Of a stretch of DNA of 64,000 nucleotides, positions 45,112 to 56,268 are shown piece after piece. This DNA is from Mesostigma viride (taxonomy: Eukaryota; Streptophyta; Mesostigmatophyceae; Mesostigmatales; Mesostigmataceae): assembly GCA_009746045.1 (NCBI GenBank), contig RPFO01000132.1, forward strand, positions 1,320,590-1,384,589, in the 5' to 3' direction. The notes under the pieces were generated by a model. The model saw nothing but the letters and a program-made list of their open reading frames with translations. It made no database searches and was not told where the DNA came from. Position 1 is the first letter of the stretch. Each line of letters starts with the position of its first letter. Both the position numbers and the translations under genes were made by a program.

Positions 45112-46164
45112 ATGTCACTACCCCAGCCAGTAGTCACCCCACCTGTTGAGAATCCTGACAATGCCACTGCACCTCAGGCTGTCACCCTGAAACTGTTAGC
45201 ATACCAGATGCACCGTGCATACGGGCATGATGCCCAAGCCGAGGTAGAGGGGGCACACATGTTGGGGGCACCTTTATACAACGAGCTGAGGAATGTGCGT
45301 GCTCAGTGTCCTGCCTGCATCAAGATCAGGAAGAAGTCGCGTAGGCGGCATGCCAAGACTCCACCCTTGGAGCGAGGGTACCTCGTGGGGGATGTCATGC
45401 ACATGGAAGGGGGAGACACCAATTTCATAGTCAAGGGTAGGTTCAGCAAGGTCACCTACATTGAGCCGCTGCCCCACATGTTTGAGGCTGACCTGCACAG
45501 GGCTATCAAGATCAGCCTGGCTTTCTTTCATCCCGTAGTGGAGCTCATGCTAGACCAGCAGTTCCGCTGTGTGCAAGGTTTGCCGGGGATGGAGGCCGTG
45601 GTCATCGTGGGGCGTGAGGATCACGGCAATATGGGCATGATAGATCGCACTGTAAGCTATGTCAAGACTGTGGCAGCCAAGCGACAGGATAACCCACATG
45701 GCAAATCCTACGCGGTCAAGACGGCGTGGTGCAAGGAGCTCATGCATGTGTGCAACCATAGGCACGTGCTCGATGTTAAGGGCTTTGGGCTGGTCACGCC
45801 TCGGGGGCTGTCAGCGGGCACCTACTCACCCGAGGTAGTAGAGGCATACCAACAGCATCTACAGGATACCGCCGCCAAGCTGCGGCTCAAGGATGCCACG
45901 CTGCCTGATTTGTCTAGCGCTTTTGAGGTCGGGCAGTTGGTCATGTTCCACAAGGAGAGCTCGCCCAGCGGCAAACGGGGCACCATGCAGGGTCCTGGGG
46001 CCATCACAAAGTTAGACTGGCCGCTGCGGGTCATAGACATAGAGTGGAATGATCGGGTGTATAGGGTACCATGGGCATCGGTGGCAGGCTATACGCAAGG
46101 GGATGGCATGGAGAGTGAGCTGGCAGCCATGCAACAGGGCACTGGGGTGGGTAGTGAAGGATAA
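45112..46164 (+). pseudogene. copia-type integrase
   Basis: An uninterrupted 350-codon frame. The HHCC zinc finger is visible as HRAYGHDA (residues about 34-41) and CPACIKIRKKSRRRH. The core shows GDVMHMEGG and LMLDQQF (Asp positions) and EDHGNMGMIDRTV, where the usual ER of NGxxER is replaced by ID, so the last catalytic Glu seems lost. A C-terminal SH3-like part follows (FEVGQLVMFHKESS and VYRVPWASVAGYT). It is followed, in other frames, by protease-like and reverse transcriptase segments of apparently the same element. Confidence 0.75.
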
Positions 46165-46499
46165 TGCGCCTGTCGTAGCATCTGAGGTGGTACCCCACGG
46201 GTCGCTCCCAGGGGCAGACACAGCTACACCCCCCCCCTCCCCTGGGCCCCAATATGACCCCGTGGATGGGTGGGATGAGGATGGGGTGGGTTTGACGGGA
46301 CCTAGTGCACGTAGTGACTCACCTCCTGTGCTAGCCACGGATAATGTGGGAGGCCCGCCTAGCGTGGCCTCGCCGGAGGGTCAGGTACGTCCTGCCCATG
46401 CGCCTCGCCCACCTAGGGACCTGGCTTCAACGGTCACGGCCTTGTGGCGTGCTCAGGCGCTTAAGCGAAAGCTGCATCAGGGGTGGCTCTGACAGGTCA

Positions 46500-46900
46500 A
46501 AACTCTCTCACAGGGGCCGGGTCAGGCCGGTTAAGTCAGCCTTGTTTCCTACGTGTAGACCGTGGCAGCTGGTGGCTGTGGACACGCAAGCATCCGTTTC
46601 TATTATCTCTCGTCGGGCGGCCACCCTGTATCCAGTGCTAGAGTCGCCGTACAAATCGGTGACCGACTTTGCAGGCACTTCGGCATATCAAGTTACCGGG
46701 ATGGTGGTGCTGCCGGTGTTGGGCATTGACACGCCGTTTCACGTCGTGGATGGCTACGAGGATGTGGCCTTGCTGGGCGAACCTTTCGTATCATACCCGG
46801 GGTTCTCAGTGTCCACTGACTTGCTGTCGGTCGCGGGGGTGGGCAGCATCCCGCTTCGCGAGTACCACGCTCCATTGGGGGTGGTGGTAGGGCAGCCCGG
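46500..46900 (+). pseudogene. retropepsin-like protease segment
   Basis: In the frame open from 46344 to 47243, VDTQASVSIISRRAATLYPV resembles the DTGAS active site of retroviral aspartic proteases, with Gly replaced by Gln. About 65 residues later VALLGEPFV resembles the ILG motif of the same fold. It lies after the integrase, not before it. Confidence 0.55.
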
Positions 46901-47099
46901 CGTTGTGCGGCGCTTACCAATGGCGGCGTTTTCCACACAGCCGCTCGTCCAGTCCATCATTCAGACTCAGGATTGGCACCCGCGCAGCTTCGGCCTCCAC
47001 TCACACTCACTGGCGGCGGATAGCCCTGTGACGTGGGAGCAACTTGTCCTGGACTGTCAAGATCCTCTCAAGTTTGCTTTGTGGCGCGACGCGTTCATT

Positions 47100-47807
47100 C
47101 GAGCCGAGGAGCAGTGGCGAGAGCGCGAGGTCTACCGAGGATTGGAGAGTGTGCCAGCCGGGGCCACGCGGTTGCGGCCGGTTGAAGTTCGTGCTCACCT
47201 ACAAGCCGGACGAGACCAACTCTTCGGTGGTGTTCCGGGTTAGGCCCGTGGTCACGGAGACGAAGGGATCCTCCCCGCTGGATGCCAAGTATCTTTATAC
47301 CCCTGGGCTCAACCATGTTTCGCATCGGCTACTGACGGTCATCTACTTGGGCAAGCGGAACGCGGGCAAGGACTACGGGATGTGGTGCGGTGACTTTCAG
47401 CGGGCATTCCTCCACAGCGACGCTGCATGGGGTCGCGCAGCAAACATGGCAAGGCACCCGCTACGTGGTGAAGGTCCCGGTGGTCTGGCAGGATGGCACC
47501 ATACCATGGGCAGCGAGTATATCGAGCTGTTGACAGCCGGGTGGAGGGGCTGCAGAGCTCTCCCATCATCTTCCGCGTTTCCGCGGAGGAGGTCTTGCAG
47601 AGCTTAGGGGCCACGTACCATCGCGCTGATCCTAACTTCTTTGTGGTCCCCACCGGCGTCCCTGGCGAGCCAGCCCTCTTCGTGTGGCATGGCGATGACT
47701 TCAAGCTGGTGGCACCTCGCACATTTGCTACCCAGTTTCTTGCTGCAGTGGCGGCTAAGTTTCCCCTGGGCAGGGCGGTGGATCATGAGGAGGGTACAGT
47801 TGAGTAA
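47100..47807 (+). pseudogene. copia-type reverse transcriptase, frameshifted
   Basis: Three frames together give VPAGATRLRPV, KFVLTYKPDETNSSVVFRVR, the first catalytic Asp in CGDFQRAFLHSD (equivalent of DVKTAFLNG), GLQSSPIIF (equivalent of GLKQSPRAW), DPNFFVV and FVWHGDDFKLV (equivalent of YVDD). The RNase H domain is missing downstream, where the frame stops at 47807. Confidence 0.75.
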
Positions 47808-47869
47808 CTCTAGAGCCCTAGGATCTGGCTCTAAGTTCCCCATGTCCGTCCGCACGCCTTCCGCTAGCG

Positions 47870-48135
47870 TCCGCTAAGCCGCCGGCTATAATCCGGCGGT
47901 CCGATGCGGTCGACCGGTCTAAGGGCGGCGCCTAGGGCCGGCGCCACCTAGGCCCCAGTCCGGGGCCTTATCCGGGTCGGTACGGACAGCTAGCCTGTCC
48001 CACGGTTACGGCTAACCGGATAGGCTTTGCTGGCTAAGACATAAACCAGTGGTTGGCCAGCTCCGACAGCAGTTCTCTGTGTTCACCTTCTCTCAAGCTC
48101 AACGTGACCGACCGCCATAGCTTAGCCGGTCGGGG
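47870..48135. other. GC-rich region, no gene recognised
   Basis: Contains several short inverted repeats (GCCGGCTATAATCCGGC type at about 47881). It could be a decayed LTR or structured RNA, but I cannot assign it. Confidence 0.3.
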
Positions 48136-48139
48136 GCTT

Positions 48140-48250
48140 TAACTAGTACCTCCGCCACAAGCAGGACCCCCAGAACCCCAAGGTGTACTGGAGGGGCGGG
48201 GACCTGATGATCAACCACAAGATGTGGACGCCCCCCGCGGGCTAGACTAG
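48140..48250 (+). pseudogene. LINE ORF1 C-terminal fragment
   Basis: Encodes RHKQDPQNPKVYWRGGDLMI, the same end as at 33.9 and 52.1 kb, followed by a TAG. Confidence 0.75.
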
Positions 48251-48654
48251 CCAATAGCCCTAGCTTGTATCCACTGGTAGTCACTGCCGCTATGGCAGCC
48301 ATGCTTAGAACGTTTGCCTAGCCGGGCCAGCATATACCTAGTCACGTGTACCGCTAACGCACGGTACACAACCAGCCATGTAGCCTTAGCTTAGTCCTTG
48401 TACAGCCATGCTACGCCCTGGCTATGATCAGTTTACTCGCCCACGCTCCTTGTTATGCCATGCTCACATGGTTCTTATTGCACCCACAGATTGCCGGATC
48501 GTTACAGTGTAGCGTGTCCGTTTAGCTATAGCGCGCCCGAATGCAGCTGTGGCATGCCTTAGGCATGAAGGAGACTGGGGGTCTCTGCCCTTTCTCCTGT
48601 TGTGCACACACAGGGAATAAAAGCATTTCGGTGCTCCGTGACTCCCCAACGGGA

Positions 48655-48915
48655 GCACAAGTTTAATTAGTGATGAAGGAGTCAAGGAGACCAGTGACCG
48701 CCCTCAAGTCTGACAGTGGGACTGGGGGCTCCGAGTGTGACCCAACTGTTTGGCATTCACTTTGATACTGTAATGATTCAGGTCGAGGTGCTCACACGCG
48801 GCTATTATTAGCTAGGAACTAGATAGCTAGCATCATCCACTCCATCCCATTCACATCCCACTGCATGAGGACTTATGCTCACGTGACGCAGTCACGTGTA
48901 ATTTAATCATCTGGT
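48655..48915 (+). mobile_element. LINE family L-A, copy 5, 3' end
   Basis: Diverged last codons, 3' UTR, palindrome CACGTGACGCAGTCACGTG (48880-48898) and a TAATTTAATC tail. Immediately upstream (48635-48652) is the GTGCTCC/GGGAGCAC hairpin shared with the tRNA-like SINE. Confidence 0.8.
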
Positions 48916-48964
48916 GTGGTTCCCAGATCAGAGGCATACATACGAGCATGGGCGTGCGCCACGG

Positions 48965-49265
48965 CAGCTAATTAAGTAATTGATTAAAACACGTGCTCCT
49001 GTTGGGGAGTCATGGAAGTCACCAGAGACTGTGCGTGCCCTGTACGTGTATTCTGATTTGGCACGCCGCAAAGGTGAAAACCATTTGCGTTCAGTGCCGG
49101 TCCGCGGAAAACGCGGAAAAACGCGATCTGCAAATGAATCCAGGCCGGAATCGAACTGGGGACCTCTCGCACCAACTTTGCTGACTATAGGACGGACGTC
49201 TCCGGATCCTAAGGCATCGCCAACTGACACCTACAGTCATCCGCAAAAGTTCTCCTAATTTCCGG
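48965..49265 (-). mobile_element. tRNA-derived SINE
   Basis: Read on the minus strand, GTCAGTTGGCGATGCC (A-box-like) is followed by GTGCGAGAGGTCCCC and CAGTTCGATTCCGG, a B box and T-arm like that of a tRNA. The anticodon part is aberrant, so it is not a functional tRNA gene. The body follows (GGTTTTCACCTTTGCGGCG, CCAAATCAGAATACACG). It ends with GACTCCCCAACAGGAGCACG and a TTTTAATCAATTA tail. Confidence 0.65.
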
Positions 49266-49519
49266 GGATCGTGATGCAAGCCTTTCGGATTTGGTGCTAG
49301 ATAAATCATTCGAGTTCTGTGTGTAGGAGTACGGGTATATGCACAGCAGGGAAAGACTCAGGCTGAGACCCCCCTTTTCCTTCATGCCATAGGCATGCCA
49401 CGGCCGGCGGCAGGCGGCTAATATAAGCCAGTGTCACTGGTACATAGTGTAGCATATGTAGTCAGACTATGCTATACACTACGGCTATAATTTTCCCCTT
49501 AGTAGGCCAGTGGGGGGGC

Positions 49520-49700
49520 GCGAGGATGGCGGGGGTCGATTGCCTCAGTGCTTGTGGTCAACGGAGTAAAGATGGCAGCCCCCCTCCAGTAAACCGACTT
49601 GTTGTTCCCTGCTGCTTGCCACCGGAGCTGGAGGTAGCCGTATATAGGTAGGTAGGCCAGAGCTTCCGTCGCCGTTGTTCCTGCGCCATCATGCAGGGTC
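49520..49700 (-). pseudogene. LINE ORF1 C-terminal fragment
   Basis: The minus strand gives AQEQRRRKLWPTYIRLPPAP-like codons and a VDHKH motif, parallel to the fragment at 36.0 kb, frameshifted. Confidence 0.6.
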
Positions 49701-49929
49701 AAGTCGCTGTCCAGCGTGTAGGAGGTCCCGACAACTGCTGGCCGCTTGCGACGCTTATAATTTAATTAGTTAAGAACAAAAGCTAATAATAGCTTATCCC
49801 CCATGCATTGTCTCAAAGTTGAGGAGCACTGAGCGGGGACGCCGGTCGGCAGCCTTATATCCCGTGAGCGGGGAAGGCGGATCGCCCCCATGCAGCTTGA
49901 CTAGCTCGATCACCATTTATAGTTAGAGC

Positions 49930-50560
49930 CATGGGGACAAGGATGTTTTTCTCAAACGCCCTCCTGGCCATGCAGCCGGGGTCACTTGGAGGTCTCACCT
50001 GGCAGCGCTGGTCTAAGTGCTTGACGATGCCGTTAATTAAGGCTGTGTTTGTCGAGCTCGGCCTAGCTCCTCGCAGACTCAGGTCAAGCGCCTGTTGCTT
50101 TGAGCTGTGCGGCGAAGGCGCGGAGCAAGGTGGTGTGCCACTGAGGTTCAGCAGCAATGATGGCTGCCCAGGTCTGTGTGGGAGGTGTGCATCGCCGGCT
50201 GGGCCAACGGGGCCGGGCGGACCTCAGTGGCGGCAAATTATGCCCTTCAGTTCCACATGGTCGGTGAGGCCTGTTGTGTTTTGCAGGCACTCAGATGGTG
50301 ATGCCGTTGTCCACGAGCCACTTGTCGAGCTCGAGCCGGAGCTGGGCAGTGATGGTGGCGGTGGTGGTGGACCGGTGGCCGGGTGGAGGTGGAGGCGAGG
50401 AGCCTGCTGCATGGGTGGAGGTGGCGGTGGCGGTGGACCGGTGGTGGACTGAGGAGAGGGAGCTCGGCAGCCAGCGTGCCTTCCATGCATATGGCTGCCA
50501 CGTCTGCAGCGAGGGGGGTCGTGAACGTAGTCACTGCCGGCTCGAAGGCCTCCTTAGGGA
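49930..50560 (-). pseudogene. LINE ORF1-like fragment (coiled-coil part)
   Basis: The minus strand contains TPLAADVAAICMEGTLAAEL and a coiled coil (AQLRLELDKWLVDNGITI, then CLQNTTG). Both match the 33.1-33.4 kb ORF1. A His/Pro-rich stretch lies between them. Broken by frameshifts. Confidence 0.65.
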
Positions 50561-50564
50561 AGGA

Positions 50565-51170
50565 AAGTGGTTGAATCTGTCACGGCGGTGGGGGTGGTGC
50601 ATGCCAAGCCCAGATCAGTCGGCGGCGGAGCGGAACATGGAGCTACTAAGTTAGCAGGGAGTGATGCACTGAAGGCGGATGGAGGCGAGGGAAGCTGGGC
50701 AGTGGGCAGGCAGTCAACAGTGCATGACTGGTGGAACCGATCGAGAAGCCGAGCAGCCGCTTGCATGGCAGATGGAAGCTAGCGGTTCTGGTGGTGGAGG
50801 TGCGTGCACAATTCAAGAAGCGAGGCATGCGCGTCCCGTAAATTTACGTCACTCATGAATTGTGCCGGGGTTGATTGGTTCCAATAGCCGAGGGAGTTGA
50901 TGTCATAATAAAGGCGACCTTGCTCCAGCGAGGTTCTTCAGGGTGACACGTTTGGGCAAAGGCAATGCCGATGGCGAGAGGCCGCAGGAGGAGCTGTGTA
51001 GACCCGACTATTTAATTGGCTTGATGAGTAGCACCGCTGCCTTCTTGGGGCGGGATCAGGCGTAGCCTAAGACCGTCGTAGCTTCATTAGGGCTCAGCGC
51101 AGCCGCGCCAGGCTGCGCTGCGTCGTGCGTGGTGCGTTTGCTCGACGCCATAAGCATCGCGTAATATAGC
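50565..51170. other. no gene recognised
   Basis: Likely 5' continuation of the ORF1 remnant and unrelated debris. No conserved motif. Confidence 0.3.
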
Positions 51171-51174
51171 CGGC

Positions 51175-51330
51175 TTCGGGAAAGGTTATAAGCTTGTGCG
51201 TCTTAGAAAGACGAAGCGATCAAATTGTGATAGTCGCAGCAGATTTTGGAGCCCAACCGTGAAAGCTATTATGCAGGGCGCCGCCACGGGCGGGTCAGCC
51301 ATGGCTATCTTGTGCATGGCTTGTGACCCG
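51175..51330 (+). repeat. dispersed repeat, second copy
   Basis: Matches 32440-32570 (GTGCGTCTTAGAAAGACGAA, CCCAACCGTGAAAGC). Confidence 0.55.
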
Positions 51331-51559
51331 TGGACTAATGAAGCCCCCGGGCTTGTGGAAGGGAGACAGATGGTATAACAAACAATAAAATGGTTTATAG
51401 AATAGACCAAAAGATGAAGGAAAAAGAGAACACACACCACACACGAAGAAAAATTATAAGAAGTAGAATTTATAAATGAGCACACGAAGAAATATTATGA
51501 AGTATAATTTATACTACTACACTACTATATTAATTATAATATGTAACACATATTACAAT

Positions 51560-51775
51560 ATGTAGCACATGACTGCGTCACGTGGGTGGCAATACACAGA
51601 GTAAAGGAACCTTCAACCCTGTTATTATACACAACGAGAAGGAGGGAGGGCGCCGTAGCTTCTCTCACTGCCGCAACAAGTGGGCAGGCCACAGAGCGCT
51701 CTCGATCCCCACAGCATGGTGCCGGGGCGCAACATGCACTGTGGGTGCAATACAACCAGTGCAATTAATACCATA
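51560..51775 (-). mobile_element. SINE-like element S-A, copy 3, partial
   Basis: Shows GACTGCGTCACGTGGGTG, AAGGAACCTTCAACCC, GAGGGCGCCGTAGCTTCTCT and GCATGGTGCCGGGGCGCAAC. The head beyond about 51775 is missing. Confidence 0.75.
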
Positions 51776-52049
51776 GGTAGGCTGACGCATAGCTTATGCT
51801 ACAAAGGTGAGGTGGGCTCAAGACGTCGGCTATAAGGTCAGTTGGGCTCAAGACGTCGGCTAAGGCGCATGAGCTGATGGCCACAAGGTACAACTGAGTC
51901 GAGCTGATTGAAGGTACGATAACGCTGGGCGCCAATAATGAATATCATTAATTCAAGTGTTGTAATGCCTAAGCTATCCCATAATCGATCGCCCCCATCT
52001 AGACAACTAGCTTGAGAGTGCTCTATCCCGCGGGGGAGACCGGGGGGGC

Positions 52050-52225
52050 CGGCTTTCACAGTTTCTTGTTGACATAAAGGTCCCCGCCCCGCCAGTACAC
52101 TTGGGGCTTCTCGGGGTTGGTCTTGTGGCGGATGTAGTCGGGCCACTGATCCCAGCGTTGCTGCTGCTGGGCTGACGTCAGGAGGTCGTCGTCAAGCGAC
52201 CAGGAGGTGTTCACCAGCATAGTAG
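52050..52225 (-). pseudogene. LINE ORF1 C-terminal fragment
   Basis: The minus frame encodes SWSLDDDLLTSAQQQQRWDQ, followed by PQVYWRGGDLYVN, and stops near 52056. Confidence 0.8.
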
Positions 52226-52229
52226 AAAA

Positions 52230-53330
52230 TAAAATTTGAATAATAATAATTAAAAAAGTTAATGAGTAACAATAATAATAATAATAAATAAAAGAAATTG
52301 AATAAAGAAAGAGGTCATTGCATGCTGGGATATGGTGAGGCAGAGGCGATGTTGGATTATGGGTCAGTAGTTCGATGTTTGAGCCCCCATCATGGTAACC
52401 CCCATCATGTTCTGTTAGTAGTCGATCCAGGTAGTGCGCCACGTAGTACCTACATTGGTTTGTACATGCATTCGATCATCATTAATTTGCGCATTACGTG
52501 TGTCAATTTGGTACCAATAATTAAAGGATCAATCATCCGACATTTGATAAATGTACACCGGCGTAGCCGGCTCACACTATGTGTCATGTGAGTAGACGGA
52601 TTGAAGTAAGCATATATTAGTTGTCTTTTAATAAGTCTTCATCAGTGGGATGGCAATGACTGAAATGGAATGGATGCCCCCTTGAAAAGAAAACCGACAA
52701 TCTAGCTGTTAGTTGAAGGGTTGCGGGCCTCGCTTCCCGAATCACCGGCACGCACCGTCATCATGATAGCCCAATATCATTGATATCTATGGCAACTTCT
52801 TCCAGATTTCTGGCCTGCGCTGTCTGTCTCTTTGATAACTAGCAAGGTTAACATGCAGTTCTCGCTGGTAGCACTTCTCGCGCACAGTCGTGCCCGCCAG
52901 TCACGTTTACCAGGCAAGATGACACAGTTGTCTTGCTTAATACGTCATGTACATGTGCCGTAGGAAATGAAGAGGGCCGCAACTTAGAATGTATAACTAA
53001 TTTAACTACTTTTGCACTTGACCCGGCAGTCAACAGCATGCCAGTCCCGCTCTCAGTCGTCGGTTTTTATATACCTGCCATTTGGTTGCCATGTGCCCAA
53101 GGCAAAATTCACGCATTCCAGATTTCTGGACTGCACTTTTTCTCGAGATCTCATTGATACTTTAATAAACCATGATCCAGATTCTCCAGATTTCTTGCCT
53201 GCTCTGGTTGTCTCAAATTGTGTACAAAAACTTCAAAAAAGGTTTGGCATTCGACAACTGATCAGATTGCCATGCACCGTAAACGTTTGAGACACTGAGC
53301 CATGCAGCTGATGCTTGACATCAGGAGGCA
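52230..53330. other. AT-rich transposon debris, no gene recognised
   Basis: Contains (AAT)n at about 52265-52285. Short stretches such as CCAGATTTCTGGCCTGC (52801) and CCAGATTTCTTGCCTGC (53187) resemble 31.28-31.36 kb. No coding family seen. Confidence 0.35.
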
Positions 53331-53332
53331 GC

Positions 53333-53492
53333 AATTAATTAATTAATTAATTAATTAGGAACATAACTCCGTTGGGAGTATTGCTTAATTAATTAACTAA
53401 TTAATTATGAATAGACACGTGACCGCGTCACGTGAGCATAAGTCCTCAGTGGGAGGGGAACATGGGATGGAATGGATGGTGTAAGCTATCCG
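53333..53492 (-). mobile_element. LINE family L-A, copy 6, nested 3' end
   Basis: Two TTAATTAA tails flank a scrap of S-B tail (CTCCGTTGGGAGTA). Then come the palindrome CACGTGACCGCGTCACGTG (53416-53434) and 60 bp of 3' UTR, breaking into S-B copy 5 at 53492. Confidence 0.8.
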
Positions 53493-53665
53493 TTGGGAGT
53501 ATATGTAGCTCATAGCCCTTGAGAAGGGGCATATGGCCTATAGTACATTCTAAGCTACTTCCTGCAAGGGTGGGAATGTAAACGACACTTGCTCTAGGTG
53601 CACCAGGGCACCTGCACCCCCCAGAGTCTCGGGCAACACCCAGCTAAGGGGAGCCCGTCATAGGG
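53493..53665 (-). mobile_element. SINE-like element S-B, copy 5
   Basis: Starts CCGTTGGGAGTATATGTAG, contains GAGAAGGGGCATATGGCC and ends in CACCAGGGCACCTGCACC. Confidence 0.8.
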
Positions 53666-53984
53666 GGGGAAGATCAGCATAGCTATACAAGAGCTAGAGC
53701 ATAGCTATACAAGAGCTAGAGCTAGAGGCAGCAATACGATACCGTGAGTAATTTATCGAGACTGCATGGCTTTGCAGTACTTAAGCAGGTTTGCCGATGA
53801 TACTTGCAAAACCAATGAAATCGAGATGAAGGTTGACAGCCCTTGTGCATTGCTTGATTACCCAGTCATCAGATTTGAATTATAAATAAGAAACGTACGG
53901 CCGTGTGCATGTGAATTTGACCCCCCAAAAGGCGTAAGAGGCCACAGGTCATATAATAATAAGAAACCGCATATTGCAACCGGA

Positions 53985-54235
53985 TTCTACGAGATGGCCC
54001 GGGCTCCCGGCCCCTGCCGATGTATTGGAAGCTCGCTGTCCGGGTCATGCTCTACAAGGGCAAGGGGTCCGCCGTGGATACTGGCAATGACCACGGCGTC
54101 TGCCTCCAAAGCTGCGTGCTGAAAGTCTTCATGCGTCTTGGCTGCATGCTGAACCGCATGCCTGCCAAGCCTCGATTCCCACCTAGGTGACTCCCAGATG
54201 GGCAGTTCGGTGTTGGTCGCAATTGTGGACAGTTA
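53985..54235 (+). mobile_element. LINE family L-B fragment (RT fingers)
   Basis: Encodes WKLAVRVMLYKGKGSAVDTG, then GVCLQSCVLKVFMRL, parallel to residues 72-110 of the L-B ORF at 60.4 kb. Broken by a stop after the conserved PR region. Confidence 0.8.
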
Positions 54236-54289
54236 TGGTCTGACACCATGACCGCGTGTTGCGTGCCCGACCCTTGGAACGGGCGCAAC

Positions 54290-54960
54290 AATGGAATAAA
54301 TTATGTATTTTGGCTTGTTGTCATAGTCCGTAGGACTTTGGGACTCATTTCGGGACGTAATTTGGGAATTGTCCCTTGGTCAGGACTTTTGTATGGAACT
54401 ATGATAGTTTGTGTGATTCGGACTAGTTATTTTGGGCCTAGGTTGATGTATGAGATCTTCTAGGGGCCGGCGCAGTCGCGCCGCGCTGCGTACTTTACAG
54501 CCGGTTAAGATCTTGTATTCATGCGTGGATTCTGTAGGTGAGGGTCGATGTCGACCCGAGGATCTTGTGTGGACTGCATGTTTCGGAGTTCTCTGGAAGG
54601 TCGGCGCCATGTCGGCGCCTCTTGCCAGCTTGGTGGCAGACCTAGGTGAAATTGGTCCGAGGACGAGAGTCTCGTCCTCTTGGTTCGGAATAAAGTGTGT
54701 GTTATCACCTGTCTGAACCTGGGGCATAAATTCCAACTGCATTTGGTAGCTCCATCCTAAATGTGGATTGTGTAGATTAATGCAATATTAATCACCGCGA
54801 GCCGTAACAGGCCTAAAGCCACGCCTGTTCCGTTAATCCCACTCCCAAAGAGTGGTCGTGGTTAGCCAAGAAACCGGTGACAACCTACCTTAACAATAGG
54901 ATCTTTCGCACGACCCGGATGGGTTCGTTACACTGGTTATCGGAGGTTAGGTTAGGGTGG
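54290..54960 (+). other. possible decayed LTR with primer-binding-like site
   Basis: The stretch has an AATAAA signal (54690). A TGGTTATCGGAGG motif (about 54933) weakly resembles a tRNA-Met primer-binding site (TGGTATCAGAGC). No second LTR was found in the window, so this is tentative. Confidence 0.25.
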
Positions 54961-54964
54961 TTTT

Positions 54965-55555
54965 ACAGGGCGGCCCAAAGCCGTGTTTAGCTTAGCGCAG
55001 GCCCAGAGCCGACCGGCATCATCCCGCCCAGCATCGGCGGTTGCCAGATCCCGGGGACGCTCAGGACAGCTACAGCCACAGCCGGCACGCCATCCAAGAC
55101 CTCTTAACCCTTTGAGGGGTGTCATAGGACGCTAGACGTCCATGCAAGTGGTAAGATTTCCCTGATTTCCTTCTTGCCCCCCCCCTGTCTTACCCACGCG
55201 CGTAGAAACGGGGTTTTTGTTCTTTGTCGTAATCCGTTTTCATGTCTGTAAACGTTTGTGAGCGGGTTGTCCCAAAGACAGCCCTCGTGAGCCGTGGGTG
55301 GACCCCCAAAGGGCAACGCTGCCTACGGCTCGAGGGTAGTCACCGGCTGGCCGTTGCCTAACTGTGTTGCCGGTGGCTGGACCTCAACGTCTTTCGTACT
55401 GTTTGTGAACGTTTCGTTTCTGCCTTGTGTTTCTCTCTCGCTGTGAGCACGTCACCTGCACGTAGAGGTATCCTGGGTGGGCTTTCCTCCCTTTCTTTCC
55501 CCTTCCTGCATTGCATGCTTGAATACCGTGTGATATTGCTTTATACCTAATCGGT
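54965..55555. other. no gene recognised
   Basis: Possible leader of the ORF at 55561. No long ORF and no clear repeat. Confidence 0.3.
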
Positions 55556-55560
55556 AGTTC

Positions 55561-55908
55561 ATGGGAACCTCCCGCAGCAGACGTAATAATGAAGGAGGAT
55601 ATAGACGTATTAATCAAGGAGGTAGATCCCAATACCTATACTATGCAGTAGCACACGACGGGGCCACAGGCCAACCAGGCATTTTTTATAGTTGGGCTGC
55701 GTGTAGCAATCATATTAAGGATAAAGTCTTACACCCAACGTCGTTAGCTAGATGGCAGGGATACATTAGCTGAGGCAGATCAGTTTATTAGGGATAATAT
55801 GCCCCTCCCAGAAGGGCTGCACCAGACTAGGCGTGGCACCCAGATACCTGCACAGGATGTGTTGCATGCACTGGAGCAGCTTCACCTGGGCCCAGTCACT
55901 AGTGCATA
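55561..55908 (+). pseudogene. RNase H1 hybrid-binding (viroplasmin-like) domain ORF, one frameshift
   Basis: A start codon at 55561 is followed by a Gly/Arg-rich stretch, then YLYYAVAHDGATGQPGIFYS and WAACSNHI. This is the YYAV...G.Y.SW...C pattern of the RNase H1 N-terminal RNA/DNA hybrid-binding domain. The frame stops at 55771. The expected end of the domain, LAEADQFI (as in TLEEAEAFI), continues in another frame at about 55768 and reaches a stop at 55906, so one frameshift near 55740-55765 breaks the ORF. No catalytic RNase H domain follows. It may belong to a retroelement gag gene or a host protein. Confidence 0.6.
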
Positions 55909-56123
55909 AGTACTACTACCGCTACTAGATACTAGTATAGAGTGAGACTGCCAATAGCCGAGATACAAGAGTTAGTAGATAATATTAGTACCATTAATTA
56001 ATTTAGTACCATTAGTTAGAAGCATTAGTTGTGGCTGCCTCTTTTCTCTCGTGCTTGCTTGTGTTTGGGGAGGTACTGTGTATTGTGTACCTAGTACGGT
56101 GCTGGTGAGGTACGTGGGCCCAA

Positions 56124-56268
56124 ATGCCCCATGAGAAGAGAGGTACAGGTGGCACACGGTCCCCAAAGGACCCTAGGCTGTCCCCAAAGGACGTTAGGGA
56201 AGAACAGCAGGAAGTGGCGAGCAAGTCCAGCCAGGGTTCCAGAAGATCTAGCAAGTCCAGTAGGGGCT
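56124..56268 (+). CDS. short basic ORF interrupted by the 7.2-kb element (5' part)
   Basis: From an ATG at about 56124 a frame rich in Lys, Arg, Ser and Gln (SPKDPR, SPKDV, EVASKSSQGSRRSSKSS) runs without stop up to the insertion point. It continues in phase at 63481 on the other side when the element and one GCT are removed. A gag-like or host disordered protein is possible, and function is unknown. Confidence 0.4.

Noticed and set aside
49120..49260. Functional tRNA gene on the minus strand
   Set aside because: A T-arm and A-box-like motif are present, but the anticodon arm and acceptor pairing do not form a proper cloverleaf, so I call a tRNA-derived SINE.
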